From: JAAXVQ01 sp964604705
Lineage (GTDB): Bacteria > Oederibacteriota > JAAXVQ01
NCBI GenBank assembly: GCA_964604705.1
Contig: CAZSAP010000002.1
Span: forward strand, 248,001 to 312,000
Length of the DNA: 64,000 bases
Direction: 5' to 3'
A model generated the notes under the pieces. It ran no database searches and was not told where the DNA came from. It saw nothing but the letters and a program-made list of their open reading frames with translations. The stretch's first letter is position 1. Every line of letters starts with the position of its first letter. This document shows positions 1 to 7,154 of this stretch, piece after piece. The translations under genes and the position numbers were made by a program.

Positions 1-475
1 CCAACTCTTCCAAGGAGACGATCGGAGGGATGTTGATTTCCGTCAGCATCGAATGATACTGTTTGAGCGAGATGCCCAACTGTTTGGCCAGATCCGTGTC
101 GGTGATGGGGCGATGCAGCTTGTTTTCCAGTATCTCGTAGGCATGCTCAAGCTCCCGCGTCTTCTGACGTACCGAGCGTGGGACCCAGTCCATGGCGCGC
201 ATTTCGTCCAACACCGCTCCGCGGATGCGGAAGAAGGCATACGTGGAGAACTTCCCACCCATCTCAAAATCAAACTTGTCCATCGCGTCGATCAGACCAA
301 TGATCCCAGCCGTAACCAAATCATCGATGTCCAGCCAGGAGCGGTTTTGCGGTACGGTCATCCGCTCGATGGTGAAGCGTACGAGTGGAATGTTCTTTTT
401 CAACAATTCCTCGCGCGCTTCCATGTTCCTGTTTTTCTTGTAATCTGCCCACAAACCGCGTTCTTCTTCTCGCAT
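1..475 (-). CDS. fliA: RNA polymerase sigma factor, FliA/WhiG (sigma-28) family, 3' end outside window
   Basis: The first 158 codons of a sigma-70-superfamily factor; the gene runs off the left edge. Translation from the ATG at 475 gives MREEERGLWADYKK, then the region 2 core with DLVTAGIIGLIDAMDKFD and FSTYAFFRIRGAVLDEMRAMDW, followed by VPRSVRQKTRELE and a region 3 segment. The pairing of RIRGAxLDExRxxDWVPRSVR is diagnostic of the flagellar/sporulation-type FliA/WhiG group. A ribosome site (AAAGGGGTG) lies 5 bases before the ATG. It starts only 12 bases after the stop of the sigma-54 regulator, so the two are co-transcribed. The FlgM-like gene at 2112-2438 would be a natural antagonist. Family assignment is firm; a flagellar role is inference because no flagellar structural gene is in view. 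Confidence 0.88.
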   Translation of the reverse strand, partial: MREEERGLWADYKKNRNMEAREELLKKNIPLVRFTIERMTVPQNRSWLDIDDLVTAGIIGLIDAMDKFDFEMGGKFSTYAFFRIRGAVLDEMRAMDWVPRSVRQKTRELEHAYEILENKLHRPITDTDLAKQLGISLKQYHSMLTEINIPPIVSLEEL

Positions 476-487
476 GTTGCACCCCTT

Positions 488-1885
488 TCAAATTCCGAGT
501 TCTTTCATTTTGTTGAACAACGTCTTGTAGTTGATCTTGAGCAACCGAGCCGTCTTCACCTTGTTCCAACGCGTTTCCTGAAGCACCCGAATGATCGTTT
601 CCCGCTCCACCTTCCGTGAGACTTCCTGGCAGATCTCCTTAAGCGGACGCACCGGCACATCGGGGGAAGGAGCAAGCGTGACGGTTGCGTCTTTGGTACG
701 AGGCTGCCATTCTAAAATCTCGGGCGGAAGATGCTGCGGCTCGATCAGCGTGCTGGACAACACCACTGCGCGCTTGACCGCATGCATCAGTTCCCGTACG
801 TTGCCGGGCCATGTGTATTGCTTGAAAATCGTCATGACTTCTGCTGAAAATCCTTCGATCGTCTTGGAAAAAAGCCGATTGAAATGTGCGAGGAAATGGT
901 TGGCCAGCAACGGAACATCTTCATCCCGCTCCCGCAAAGGCGGTAGCCAAACCTTGAACTCGTTCATGCGGTGATACAGATCTTCACGGAACCCACCCGT
1001 CTTGACGGCTTGCTCAAGATCACGGTTGGTGGCGGTAATGAGGCGTACGTTGATCTCGATCTCACTTTTGCCGCCCAGACGTTGGAGCCGGCGCTCCTGC
1101 AACACCCGCAGGAGTTTTACCTGTATATTGGGGGAAAGGTTGCCGATCTCATCTAAAAACAAGGTCCCGTTCTGAGCCATTTCAAAGCGTCCGACTTTGC
1201 GCTCATGCGCTCCGGTAAACGCTCCGCGCTCGTACCCAAACAACTCCGACTCCACCAACGACTCGGGCAAGGCGCCGCAATCAATCGAAATAAAAGGCTG
1301 TTCACGGCGCGAACTGTGTTCGTGAATGTATTGCGCAATCAATTCCTTGCCGGTCCCGCTCTCGCCTTGAATCATCACCGTCACGTCGTAGCGAGCAATG
1401 CGTTCCAACATATCCATAACTTTGTTCATGGCCAAACACGACCATAAAAAATTACCGTTGTTTTGATGGGCGATTTGTTGCCGGAGCTGATCTACTTCCT
1501 GGATGAGGTCGGTGGTCTTCAAGGCGTTTTTTAAGGTAATCAGCATTTCATCTACATTCAATGGCTTGCTGATGTAGTCGTAGGCGCCCAACTTCATGGC
1601 CCGAACGGCCGCGCCTACGTTATCAAAGGCAGAAAGAATGATCACAGGCAACTCGTTGTGGTGCTCTTTAATGCGTTTCAGGGTCTCCAGGCCATCTATG
1701 CCCGGAAGCCGCAGATCCAAGAGCACTAAATTGGGTTCCCCCCGATCCACCATTTCCAACCCCCGTTCACCGTCAAAGGCCAGGTCCACAGCAAACCCGG
1801 CTTCCATTAGCACTTTTTTTACAATCCAACAAATCTCGGGTTCATCATCTACGACCAATATCTTTTTTGTTAGGGTCTGATTCAT
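488..1885 (-). CDS. Sigma-54-dependent response regulator, NtrC family
   Basis: 465 aa with the classic three-domain layout. The receiver (1-120) has acidic pocket DDE and phospho-acceptor Asp57 in LVLLDLRLPG. The AAA+ sigma-54 activator domain (about 145-380) has Walker A GESGTGKE, the sigma-54 contact loop GAFTGA, Walker B TLFLDEIG, and the R-finger region around FREDLYHRMN. A Fis-type helix-turn-helix (about 420-465) ends in KTARLLKINYKTLFNKMKE. It should open sigma-54 promoters when phosphorylated. The ATG at 1885 is preceded by AAGGAG, and a -24/-12 element sits about 35 bases upstream, so expression may itself need sigma-54. The next gene is the FliA-type sigma factor. The kinase at 2439-3593 is a likely partner. 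Two-component genes of this layout often control flagellar or envelope regulons; the actual targets are not shown here. Confidence 0.95.
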   Translation of the reverse strand: MNQTLTKKILVVDDEPEICWIVKKVLMEAGFAVDLAFDGERGLEMVDRGEPNLVLLDLRLPGIDGLETLKRIKEHHNELPVIILSAFDNVGAAVRAMKLGAYDYISKPLNVDEMLITLKNALKTTDLIQEVDQLRQQIAHQNNGNFLWSCLAMNKVMDMLERIARYDVTVMIQGESGTGKELIAQYIHEHSSRREQPFISIDCGALPESLVESELFGYERGAFTGAHERKVGRFEMAQNGTLFLDEIGNLSPNIQVKLLRVLQERRLQRLGGKSEIEINVRLITATNRDLEQAVKTGGFREDLYHRMNEFKVWLPPLRERDEDVPLLANHFLAHFNRLFSKTIEGFSAEVMTIFKQYTWPGNVRELMHAVKRAVVLSSTLIEPQHLPPEILEWQPRTKDATVTLAPSPDVPVRPLKEICQEVSRKVERETIIRVLQETRWNKVKTARLLKINYKTLFNKMKELGI

Positions 1886-1919
1886 ACCACGCGGCTCCTT
1901 GCGAACTCCCTTATCTATC

Positions 1920-1934
1920 GCAAGAGGCGTACCA
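1920..1934 (-). promoter_or_regulatory. Sigma-54 (-24/-12) promoter for the NtrC-fliA operon
   Basis: Read on the minus strand the site is TGGTACG-CCTC-TTGC, one base off the sigma-54 consensus TGGCACG-N4-TTGC, with the obligatory GG and GC dinucleotides exactly 10 bases apart. Transcription would start near 1909, leaving a 24-base leader that contains the AAGGAG ribosome site of the regulator. Position, spacing and orientation all fit. Confidence 0.75.
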
Positions 1935-2020
1935 ACTTTTTAGGCTTTGAACAACCTGTTTAAATCATGGGGGAAACTAAAGAAAAAGTTTGTTTTTAAA
2001 GGGTTTTAAAAACTGTGGAA

Positions 2021-2057
2021 AAATAAAAAAGCCCACTCCGATTTCACGGAATGGGCT
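2021..2057 (-). terminator. Rho-independent terminator after the kinase/FlgM-like operon
   Basis: On the minus strand the RNA forms an 11-bp stem AGCCCATTCCG / CGGAGTGGGCT with one G-U pair and a 6-base loop, followed directly by TTTTTTATTTTT. It lies about 55 bases past the stop of the FlgM-like gene and isolates that operon from the sigma-54-driven pair downstream. Confidence 0.85.
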
Positions 2058-2111
2058 CTTGGCGAATTGGCTCGGGAAAATATTCCATACTCTCGGGTTT
2101 ATGATACCGAG

Positions 2112-2438
2112 TTACTTAGGAAACCATTTCTCCACGACCATCTTTCCTGGAATTTTATAAGTACCTTTTTTTATTTTGTTTTTAATCTCTTCCACACGTT
2201 CTTTACGAAATACTTCTGAACGGCGAAATTCCTTTTCCAGCGTCTTCAACAACGACTGTATTTCCAATTCATCGTCAGCACTGTTAAAAGGCAATATTTT
2301 ATTGCCTTTTTCGTCTTTTAACCGTCCGGATGCGCTCCCTTTAAAGGACGCGTCCATGCTTAACGACGTCTTGGAAAAACCTTTACTGGCAAGCTTATTC
2401 CTCCAGCGACGATACGAATGTGTTTTTGTTGGATCCAT
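2112..2438 (-). CDS. FlgM-like anti-sigma-28 factor candidate
   Basis: 108 aa, small and basic. The C-terminal third reads RVEEIKNKIKKGTYKIPGK followed by VVEKWF, which matches the signature of FlgM anti-sigma factors (R-V-xx-I-K-xx-I-xx-G-T-Y-x-I-xx-xx-V-A-xx). The N-terminal half is polar and Ser/Lys-rich, likely disordered as in FlgM, though about 10-20 residues longer than typical. The ATG directly follows the TAA of the histidine kinase, and AAAGGAG lies 10 bases upstream within the kinase gene, so translation is probably coupled. A FliA-family sigma factor is encoded two genes downstream, which supports the assignment. Motif and context agree, but overall similarity is short. Confidence 0.7.
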   Translation of the reverse strand: MDPTKTHSYRRWRNKLASKGFSKTSLSMDASFKGSASGRLKDEKGNKILPFNSADDELEIQSLLKTLEKEFRRSEVFRKERVEEIKNKIKKGTYKIPGKMVVEKWFPK

Positions 2439-3593
2439 TTAGTGATCGCTCCTTTCCCCCGTAGAAGCAGTATCGGGCACGACCACCGCTGGCTTTAATC
2501 CTTTTTCAATTTTAATATAGGGAAGAAAGACTGAGAAAACCGTTCCCCTCTGAGCCTCGGATTTTACCTCTATACGACCACGCAGCTCGTCAATAATCAT
2601 TTTCACCACAAACAACCCCAATCCCGAGCCCCCAACCCGCTTGGAAAAGAACGGCTCAAAGATGTGGGCCACATCCTCGGCTTGAATACCTTCCCCCGTG
2701 TCTTTTATGCGAATGTTCACCATGCCGGTTTCCGGATCCCAATAGGTCTGCGTGGTTAGGTCTCCACCCCGCGGCATGCTGCTGATCGCATTGATATAGA
2801 GGTTGAGCAACACCCGCTGCAAATGCTCCTTGTCACCGGCCACCGGTGGCATGGGGGAGAATAAATCTTGCCGATGCGTAACCCGTTGCGCCAAACATTT
2901 CTCCTTGATGAACCCGTCTACTTCCTGAACACATTCATTTAAGTCGATGGGTTCAATCTTCAATTTCAAGGGACGAGCCACCATGAGCAGCTCACGGATG
3001 GTGGCGTCAATCTCCAAAATTTTTCTTAAAATTGTATCCATGATGCCGCGTTTCTCATCGCTGGATTCAAGTTTGCTTTGTAAGAATTGAACCGAAGCGC
3101 CAATAATGGAGAGCGGGTTGCGGATCTCATGGGCCATGGCCGCCGCCAACTGACCTACGGCGGCGAGTTTTTCTGCCTTCACCAGGTCCTGACGCGTTTG
3201 CCAAAGCTCGCTGTACAACCGCTTGATTCGAAGCATAACCTGGACTTTGGCCAAGAGTTCCTCATGATCAAACGGCTTGAGCATGTAATCATCGATCCCG
3301 CTCTCCAAGCTCTTGATCTTATCTTCCTTCGAATCCACACCGGTAACCATAATGATGGGAATGTACGGCAACGACTTGTCCTGACGTATGCGGGCACACA
3401 TCTCCATGCCGGAAATATCGTTCATCATTTCATCCAAGATAATCAAATCAGGCAGGCGCACTTGTATGGTCTCCAGGGCTTTTTCTCCATTGGAGATCTT
3501 GATCACGTCGTGCCCGGCCTCGGACAATATCGCCTGATACAGAAGTAGAATATCCGGATCATCGTCCACACAGTAAATTTTGCCGTATTCCAT
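2439..3593 (-). CDS. Receiver-histidine kinase fusion (two-component sensor)
   Basis: 384 aa, with no membrane segment, so cytoplasmic. The N-terminal receiver domain (1-125) has acidic pair DDD at 10-12 and Asp54 in LIILDEMM. A short coiled coil leads into a HisKA domain with His155 in AMAHEIRNPLS. The HATPase_c domain has an N box around LLNLYINAISSMP, G1 DTGEGI, F box FEPFFS and G2 GSGLGLFVV. The combination suggests a soluble phosphorelay kinase whose activity is tuned by its own receiver. The gene sits directly upstream of the FlgM-like gene (stop and start adjacent) and close to an NtrC-type regulator that lacks another partner here. Cognate pairing is inference. The start ATG has GAGGGG about 13 bases upstream, so ribosome binding looks modest. 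Confidence 0.93.
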   Translation of the reverse strand: MEYGKIYCVDDDPDILLLYQAILSEAGHDVIKISNGEKALETIQVRLPDLIILDEMMNDISGMEMCARIRQDKSLPYIPIIMVTGVDSKEDKIKSLESGIDDYMLKPFDHEELLAKVQVMLRIKRLYSELWQTRQDLVKAEKLAAVGQLAAAMAHEIRNPLSIIGASVQFLQSKLESSDEKRGIMDTILRKILEIDATIRELLMVARPLKLKIEPIDLNECVQEVDGFIKEKCLAQRVTHRQDLFSPMPPVAGDKEHLQRVLLNLYINAISSMPRGGDLTTQTYWDPETGMVNIRIKDTGEGIQAEDVAHIFEPFFSKRVGGSGLGLFVVKMIIDELRGRIEVKSEAQRGTVFSVFLPYIKIEKGLKPAVVVPDTASTGERSDH

Positions 3594-3632
3594 GGTGAGT
3601 GCGTCCCCTCGGTTGGATGATCAGCCACCACC

Positions 3633-3662
3633 ATGGTAGCTCGACACGCCTGGATCTGGCAA
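3633..3662 (-). promoter_or_regulatory. Possible sigma-70 promoter for the kinase/FlgM-like operon
   Basis: Minus-strand TTGCCA, 18-base spacer, TACCAT, placing the start about 33 bases before the kinase ATG. The -10 is weak (4 of 6 positions) and the region is divergent with the promoter at 3738-3766, so this is tentative. Confidence 0.35.
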
Positions 3663-3737
3663 GCGGTTATCGCAGTAAAATACACGGATCCGTGGGTCGG
3701 CCCCTACGAGAAAACTGCCGAGAACGATGCGCACAGG

Positions 3738-3766
3738 TTGACATTTTACGATCCCTACCCTAGAAT
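3738..3766 (+). promoter_or_regulatory. Sigma-70 promoter of the TPR-transpeptidase gene
   Basis: Perfect -35 TTGACA, 17-base spacer, and -10 TAGAAT on the plus strand. The start would be near 3774, giving a leader of about 104 bases before the ATG at 3878. Confidence 0.8.
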
Positions 3767-3877
3767 CGAGGTCGCTTGCGGATAACCCTTGGTTCGGTCA
3801 CGCCCAGCTTCGCGCAACACAGGCGGAGTCTCCCGGGTTCTACCGTGCCGGGTGGAAAGCCACAGAAAGGACGACGT

Positions 3878-5686
3878 ATGTTCTCAAACCAAAAAAGTCA
3901 TAAAAGCCGACGCACGCAAGAACGGCAAAAGCGACGTTTGCTTACCTTTAGCATTGCTGGTTTGGTTTTGCTCAGTGCTGCCGTGTATCTGTACGGTGGG
4001 CAATTCCGTGTTTATTTGCTCATGAACAAGGGGCGAACCTACCTAAATCAAGGAAATCTGGATCAAGCTTTGCTCAAGTTCAACCAAGTCCTGGAACTGC
4101 AGGCCAATCAGCCTCAAGCCATTGATGCCATCGGCTTGGTCTACCTCACCCAAGGTGATCTGGTTCGGGCAGAAATAAAATACGAGCAAGCTGTTAAGTG
4201 TGGTCTCAAGCACAACCGCCGTTTCAACCACCCCAAGCTTGGCGATCTGTATCTCGCGCGAGGACTTTATGCACCCGCCGAATTGGAATTTCGACACAGC
4301 CTCGACCTTACCCCCCGTGACGCCAATTTGCGTTTGGGGCACGCCCTCTCTTTGCATGCTTTAGGCCGTGTCTCGGATGCCATTGACGAATATCGCCAAG
4401 CACTTAATCTCGACCCGGATCTCAAGCTTGCACAAACACAGCTAAATCAGGCACGCCAAGAACTGGAACGCGGATTCGTATACTACATCTTTGATCGTAC
4501 CCACTCCCCGCTCGCTCGTTTCTCCATTTTGCGCCAAGGCGGCGGTCAACGTTATTATCCCTTGTTGCAATACGCGGCACACCTGGTGGGTTACACCAGT
4601 GCCGAACACGGGAGTGCTGGATTGGAAAAGGCCCTGGCGCCCTATCTCCCGGGCAACGCGGTTACCTTGACCATTAATGCCGACTGGCAGCGAGCCGCCG
4701 ATCGTGCCCTGGGCTGGCGTAAGGGCTCCTTGGTGGCCATCAACCCACAAACCGGCGAGATTCTTACCATGGTTAATCACCCTTCGTTTAACCCCAACCG
4801 CATCGATGATGATTGGGAGAAGATCGCCAAAAATAAAAATGCCCCGCTTAAAAACCGTGCCACCGAGGGTTTGTTTGAACCGGGCTCCATTTTTAAAATC
4901 ATCACCGCTTCAGCGGCCCACGAAACCAATCTGGACTTGAAACGCATTTTCCCCATTAATTGCGGGGGGGGAACCCGCTATGGGTCTCAAACGTTTTGGT
5001 GTTGGAAGCGCCATGGACGTGTGGACTCCATCCAAGCGGCTCTGGACACATCGTGCAACGTCGGTATGGCCGAGGTTGGCTTTTCCTTGGGACCGGACCG
5101 TATGTATGAATATGCCAATAAATTTGGATTTGGTGCGCCCCTCACCTTTCCGTTTAAATCCGAACTTTTGGAATGGTCTTTCCCCATTGCAACGTCGACG
5201 GCGCCCATTGCCAAAGATACACGTTTTGATCAGGCTGAATTTGCCTGCGGCCTGGGCGAAGGCACGCTTGTCACACCTTTGCATGCAGCTATGCTCGCCG
5301 CCACGATTGCCAATCAAGGACGCATGATGGCGCCCTATTTTATTAAGGAAATCCGCAACATCCGCGGTGAGGTTTTGGCTGAAGGCAAGCCCCAACTGCT
5401 GCGTACGCCCATAACCCCTGAAACCGCCGCCATTGTCAAAGCGTACATGGTGGACACAGTAAAACACGGCATAGGGACCCGGGCCCAGGTGGAAGGATTC
5501 ACCGTAGCCGGAAAAACCGGGACGACCGGAGACTCCGGGCATGGACTCAACGGTTGGTTTATTTGCTTTGCTCCCGCTGAAAATCCCACAGTGGCTGTGG
5601 CCATTTATGCGGAAAAAGAGGGAACGGGCATGGATGTGGCAGCGCCGATTGCCCATGCTTTCTTATCCGATGTGCTCACTCGATAA
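3878..5686 (+). CDS. Penicillin-binding transpeptidase with N-terminal TPR domain
   Basis: 602 aa from the ATG at 3878, chosen because AAAGGA stands 7 bases before it; an in-frame ATG at 3776 falls at the predicted transcription start. A basic N-terminus precedes one membrane anchor (about 21-41). Three or so TPR repeats follow (about 50-190), then a transpeptidase fold. Catalytic motifs are all present: SxxK as S337-IFK-K340, SxN as S392-C-N394, and KTG as K546-TG. It should cross-link peptidoglycan peptides on the outer face of the inner membrane, like FtsI/SpoVD-type class B enzymes. The usual PBP dimerisation domain appears replaced by TPRs. It is the only plus-strand gene in the window and forms its own unit between a clear promoter and a terminator. 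Confidence 0.92.
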   Translation: MFSNQKSHKSRRTQERQKRRLLTFSIAGLVLLSAAVYLYGGQFRVYLLMNKGRTYLNQGNLDQALLKFNQVLELQANQPQAIDAIGLVYLTQGDLVRAEIKYEQAVKCGLKHNRRFNHPKLGDLYLARGLYAPAELEFRHSLDLTPRDANLRLGHALSLHALGRVSDAIDEYRQALNLDPDLKLAQTQLNQARQELERGFVYYIFDRTHSPLARFSILRQGGGQRYYPLLQYAAHLVGYTSAEHGSAGLEKALAPYLPGNAVTLTINADWQRAADRALGWRKGSLVAINPQTGEILTMVNHPSFNPNRIDDDWEKIAKNKNAPLKNRATEGLFEPGSIFKIITASAAHETNLDLKRIFPINCGGGTRYGSQTFWCWKRHGRVDSIQAALDTSCNVGMAEVGFSLGPDRMYEYANKFGFGAPLTFPFKSELLEWSFPIATSTAPIAKDTRFDQAEFACGLGEGTLVTPLHAAMLAATIANQGRMMAPYFIKEIRNIRGEVLAEGKPQLLRTPITPETAAIVKAYMVDTVKHGIGTRAQVEGFTVAGKTGTTGDSGHGLNGWFICFAPAENPTVAVAIYAEKEGTGMDVAAPIAHAFLSDVLTR

Positions 5687-5700
5687 ACCCCTATAAAACA

Positions 5701-5742
5701 AAAGGCCGGAGTGCAATCGATTTTGCACTTCGGCCTTTTTTT
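5701..5742 (+). terminator. Rho-independent terminator of the transpeptidase gene
   Basis: A 15-bp stem AAGGCCGGAGTGCAA / TTGCACTTCGGCCTT (one G-T) with a short loop and a run of seven T on the plus strand. The stem is flanked by A-rich sequence on the other side, so it may also serve the converging thpR operon. Confidence 0.9.
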
Positions 5743-5761
5743 CATGCCCTTTCCCTTTACG

Positions 5762-6355
5762 CTATTCGCCCAACGGGCATTGGGCCAAAATCGAATACTT
5801 GGCACCGTCCGGAGTAAGTTCGGATTTCATAACCCATACTTCTTTAACCCATAAATCCATAGCTTGTAAATCTTGTGTATCCCGTTCCAACCAAGTACGT
5901 TGCAAACGAGCCCCCGGCTTGGCGCGCCCGAGGGTCAAATGGGGCACAAATTCTCGTTCGTCAAAGACAAACCCTGCCTCTTGAAACCGTTGGGACAAAG
6001 CCTTCTGAATCCGTTGCATTGTTTCATCCCCGTGTGAAAGTCCAATCCAGAGTACTCTGCCTTCCCCGCGGGGAGGGAACATGCCGAGCTTCCCCAAGCG
6101 AATGGTGAAGGGTGGGAATGTTCGTGCAACCAAGCGGCATACATCATTCACGGTAAATTGCGAAGCATCGGGCACATCTCCCAAAAAAGCCAGGGTAAAA
6201 TGCAGCTGTTCCTCCGAAGCCCAACGAACTCCCAGGTTGAGTGTCCGCCAGCTTTTCAACCAAAGGCTGATGAGATTGGCCAGTTCAGGGGGAATAGGAA
6301 CCGCAATAAACGTCCGGCAGGATGCCGCATCGGATGTGTATGGTTTAGCCTTCAC
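5762..6355 (-). CDS. thpR: RNA 2',3'-cyclic phosphodiesterase (2'-5' RNA ligase family)
   Basis: 197 aa, normal for the family. Both HxTx signatures of the 2H phosphoesterase fold are present: LHFTLAFLGD near residue 52 and PHLTLGRAK near 140. FIAVPIPPELA at the N-terminus is also typical. It opens or ligates 2',3'-cyclic RNA ends in vitro; the cellular substrate is not settled for bacterial homologues. It uses a GTG start at 6355, preceded by GAGGAG at good spacing. It is the last gene of a minus-strand run that begins with the NfeD gene. Confidence 0.93.
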   Translation of the reverse strand: MKAKPYTSDAASCRTFIAVPIPPELANLISLWLKSWRTLNLGVRWASEEQLHFTLAFLGDVPDASQFTVNDVCRLVARTFPPFTIRLGKLGMFPPRGEGRVLWIGLSHGDETMQRIQKALSQRFQEAGFVFDEREFVPHLTLGRAKPGARLQRTWLERDTQDLQAMDLWVKEVWVMKSELTPDGAKYSILAQCPLGE

Positions 6356-6397
6356 AAGTGCTCCTCGTAATCCGATTCAACCGGTTGCTTTTGGATT

Positions 6398-6775
6398 CTA
6401 AAAGGGAATATCATCAGGAACGCGCTTAAGCATCGTTTCAATCTGTTTGCGGTGATGCTCGACCACGTCATGGGGCATACCCCAGGCCAACGACTTACGG
6501 GCCAACAACTCAACCAAACGTTGTAACGTTTCACGGGTGGGCTGTTCAAACGAGGCCCCGATTTCCACAAACGCTTTTTCGACAACCGTGCGCACACTTT
6601 TTCGAACCGCATCGTCCGAGGCAGGCATGCCTAATTTCTCCTTGGCATGCGCAAACGTTTCTTTTTGCGCAAAAAAGAAACAATCCAAAATAAGGTCTCG
6701 GGCTTTTTCGCCTGTAAGATCATTGAATTTATTTTGTGGAATATTCCAAAATCCCGATGGATTTAAATGGGCCAT
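6398..6775 (-). CDS. Conserved-looking small helical protein, function unknown
   Basis: 125 aa, predicted mostly alpha-helical and soluble, without signal peptide or membrane segment. It starts MAHLNPSGFWNIPQNK and ends MLKRVPDDIPF. The ATG at 6775 has AGGAGG four bases upstream, and the frame is clean with neighbours on both sides in the same orientation, so it is very likely a real gene. I do not recognise the family. It lies between a DUF1844 gene and thpR, neither of which suggests a role. Confidence 0.8.
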   Translation of the reverse strand: MAHLNPSGFWNIPQNKFNDLTGEKARDLILDCFFFAQKETFAHAKEKLGMPASDDAVRKSVRTVVEKAFVEIGASFEQPTRETLQRLVELLARKSLAWGMPHDVVEHHRKQIETMLKRVPDDIPF

Positions 6776-6848
6776 AACGCCTCCTGTAGACTTAAACCAC
6801 TTTCTACCTTTAGCATCGGCACTTCACCGTCGGGATTAAATGCAGAAC

Positions 6849-7145
6849 CTATTTTTCTTCGGAACTTGGCTCGCGGTCAGACTCGTACGAGTAATTCACT
6901 TGCAATCCCATGACCGCATCGTCAATCAAACGACGTTCATGTTCATTCAAGTTGCCTCGGGTCTTCTCTTTAAGCATACGTAACAAGTCAATGGTGTTTT
7001 GCGCTTGCAGTAAATTGCGTTCGATATTTCCCGTCATGGGGTTGGCCATTTTACCCATATGCATCATGGCGGCTTCGTTTAAGGAAAATACCAGTTGATG
7101 AAACAACGCTTCAAACAGTTTTGCATTATCTTGTGCCTCGGTCAT
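6849..7145 (-). CDS. DUF1844 family protein
   Basis: 98 aa. The DUF1844 pattern is clear: FxxLVFSLNEAAMMHMGK, NPMTGNIERNLLQAQ, TIDLLRMLKEKTRGNLNEHE, ending in an acidic polar tail. The family is small, soluble and widespread in bacteria, with no established function. The ATG at 7145 follows AAGGAG by 5-6 bases and stands 9 bases after the stop of cinA, so it is in the cinA operon. Confidence 0.88.
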   Translation of the reverse strand: MTEAQDNAKLFEALFHQLVFSLNEAAMMHMGKMANPMTGNIERNLLQAQNTIDLLRMLKEKTRGNLNEHERRLIDDAVMGLQVNYSYESDREPSSEEK

Positions 7146-7154
7146 GCTCTCTCC

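Noticed and set aside
3597..3611. GCGTCCCCTCG near the kinase start resembling the end of the MITE-like element
   Set aside because: Only 11 bases match and no inverted partner is nearby; it overlaps the kinase ribosome site region.
3776..3877. Upstream start for the TPR-transpeptidase (34 extra residues)
   Set aside because: It would begin at the predicted transcription start with no ribosome site, and the added residues are not hydrophobic or conserved-looking; the ATG at 3878 has AAAGGA.
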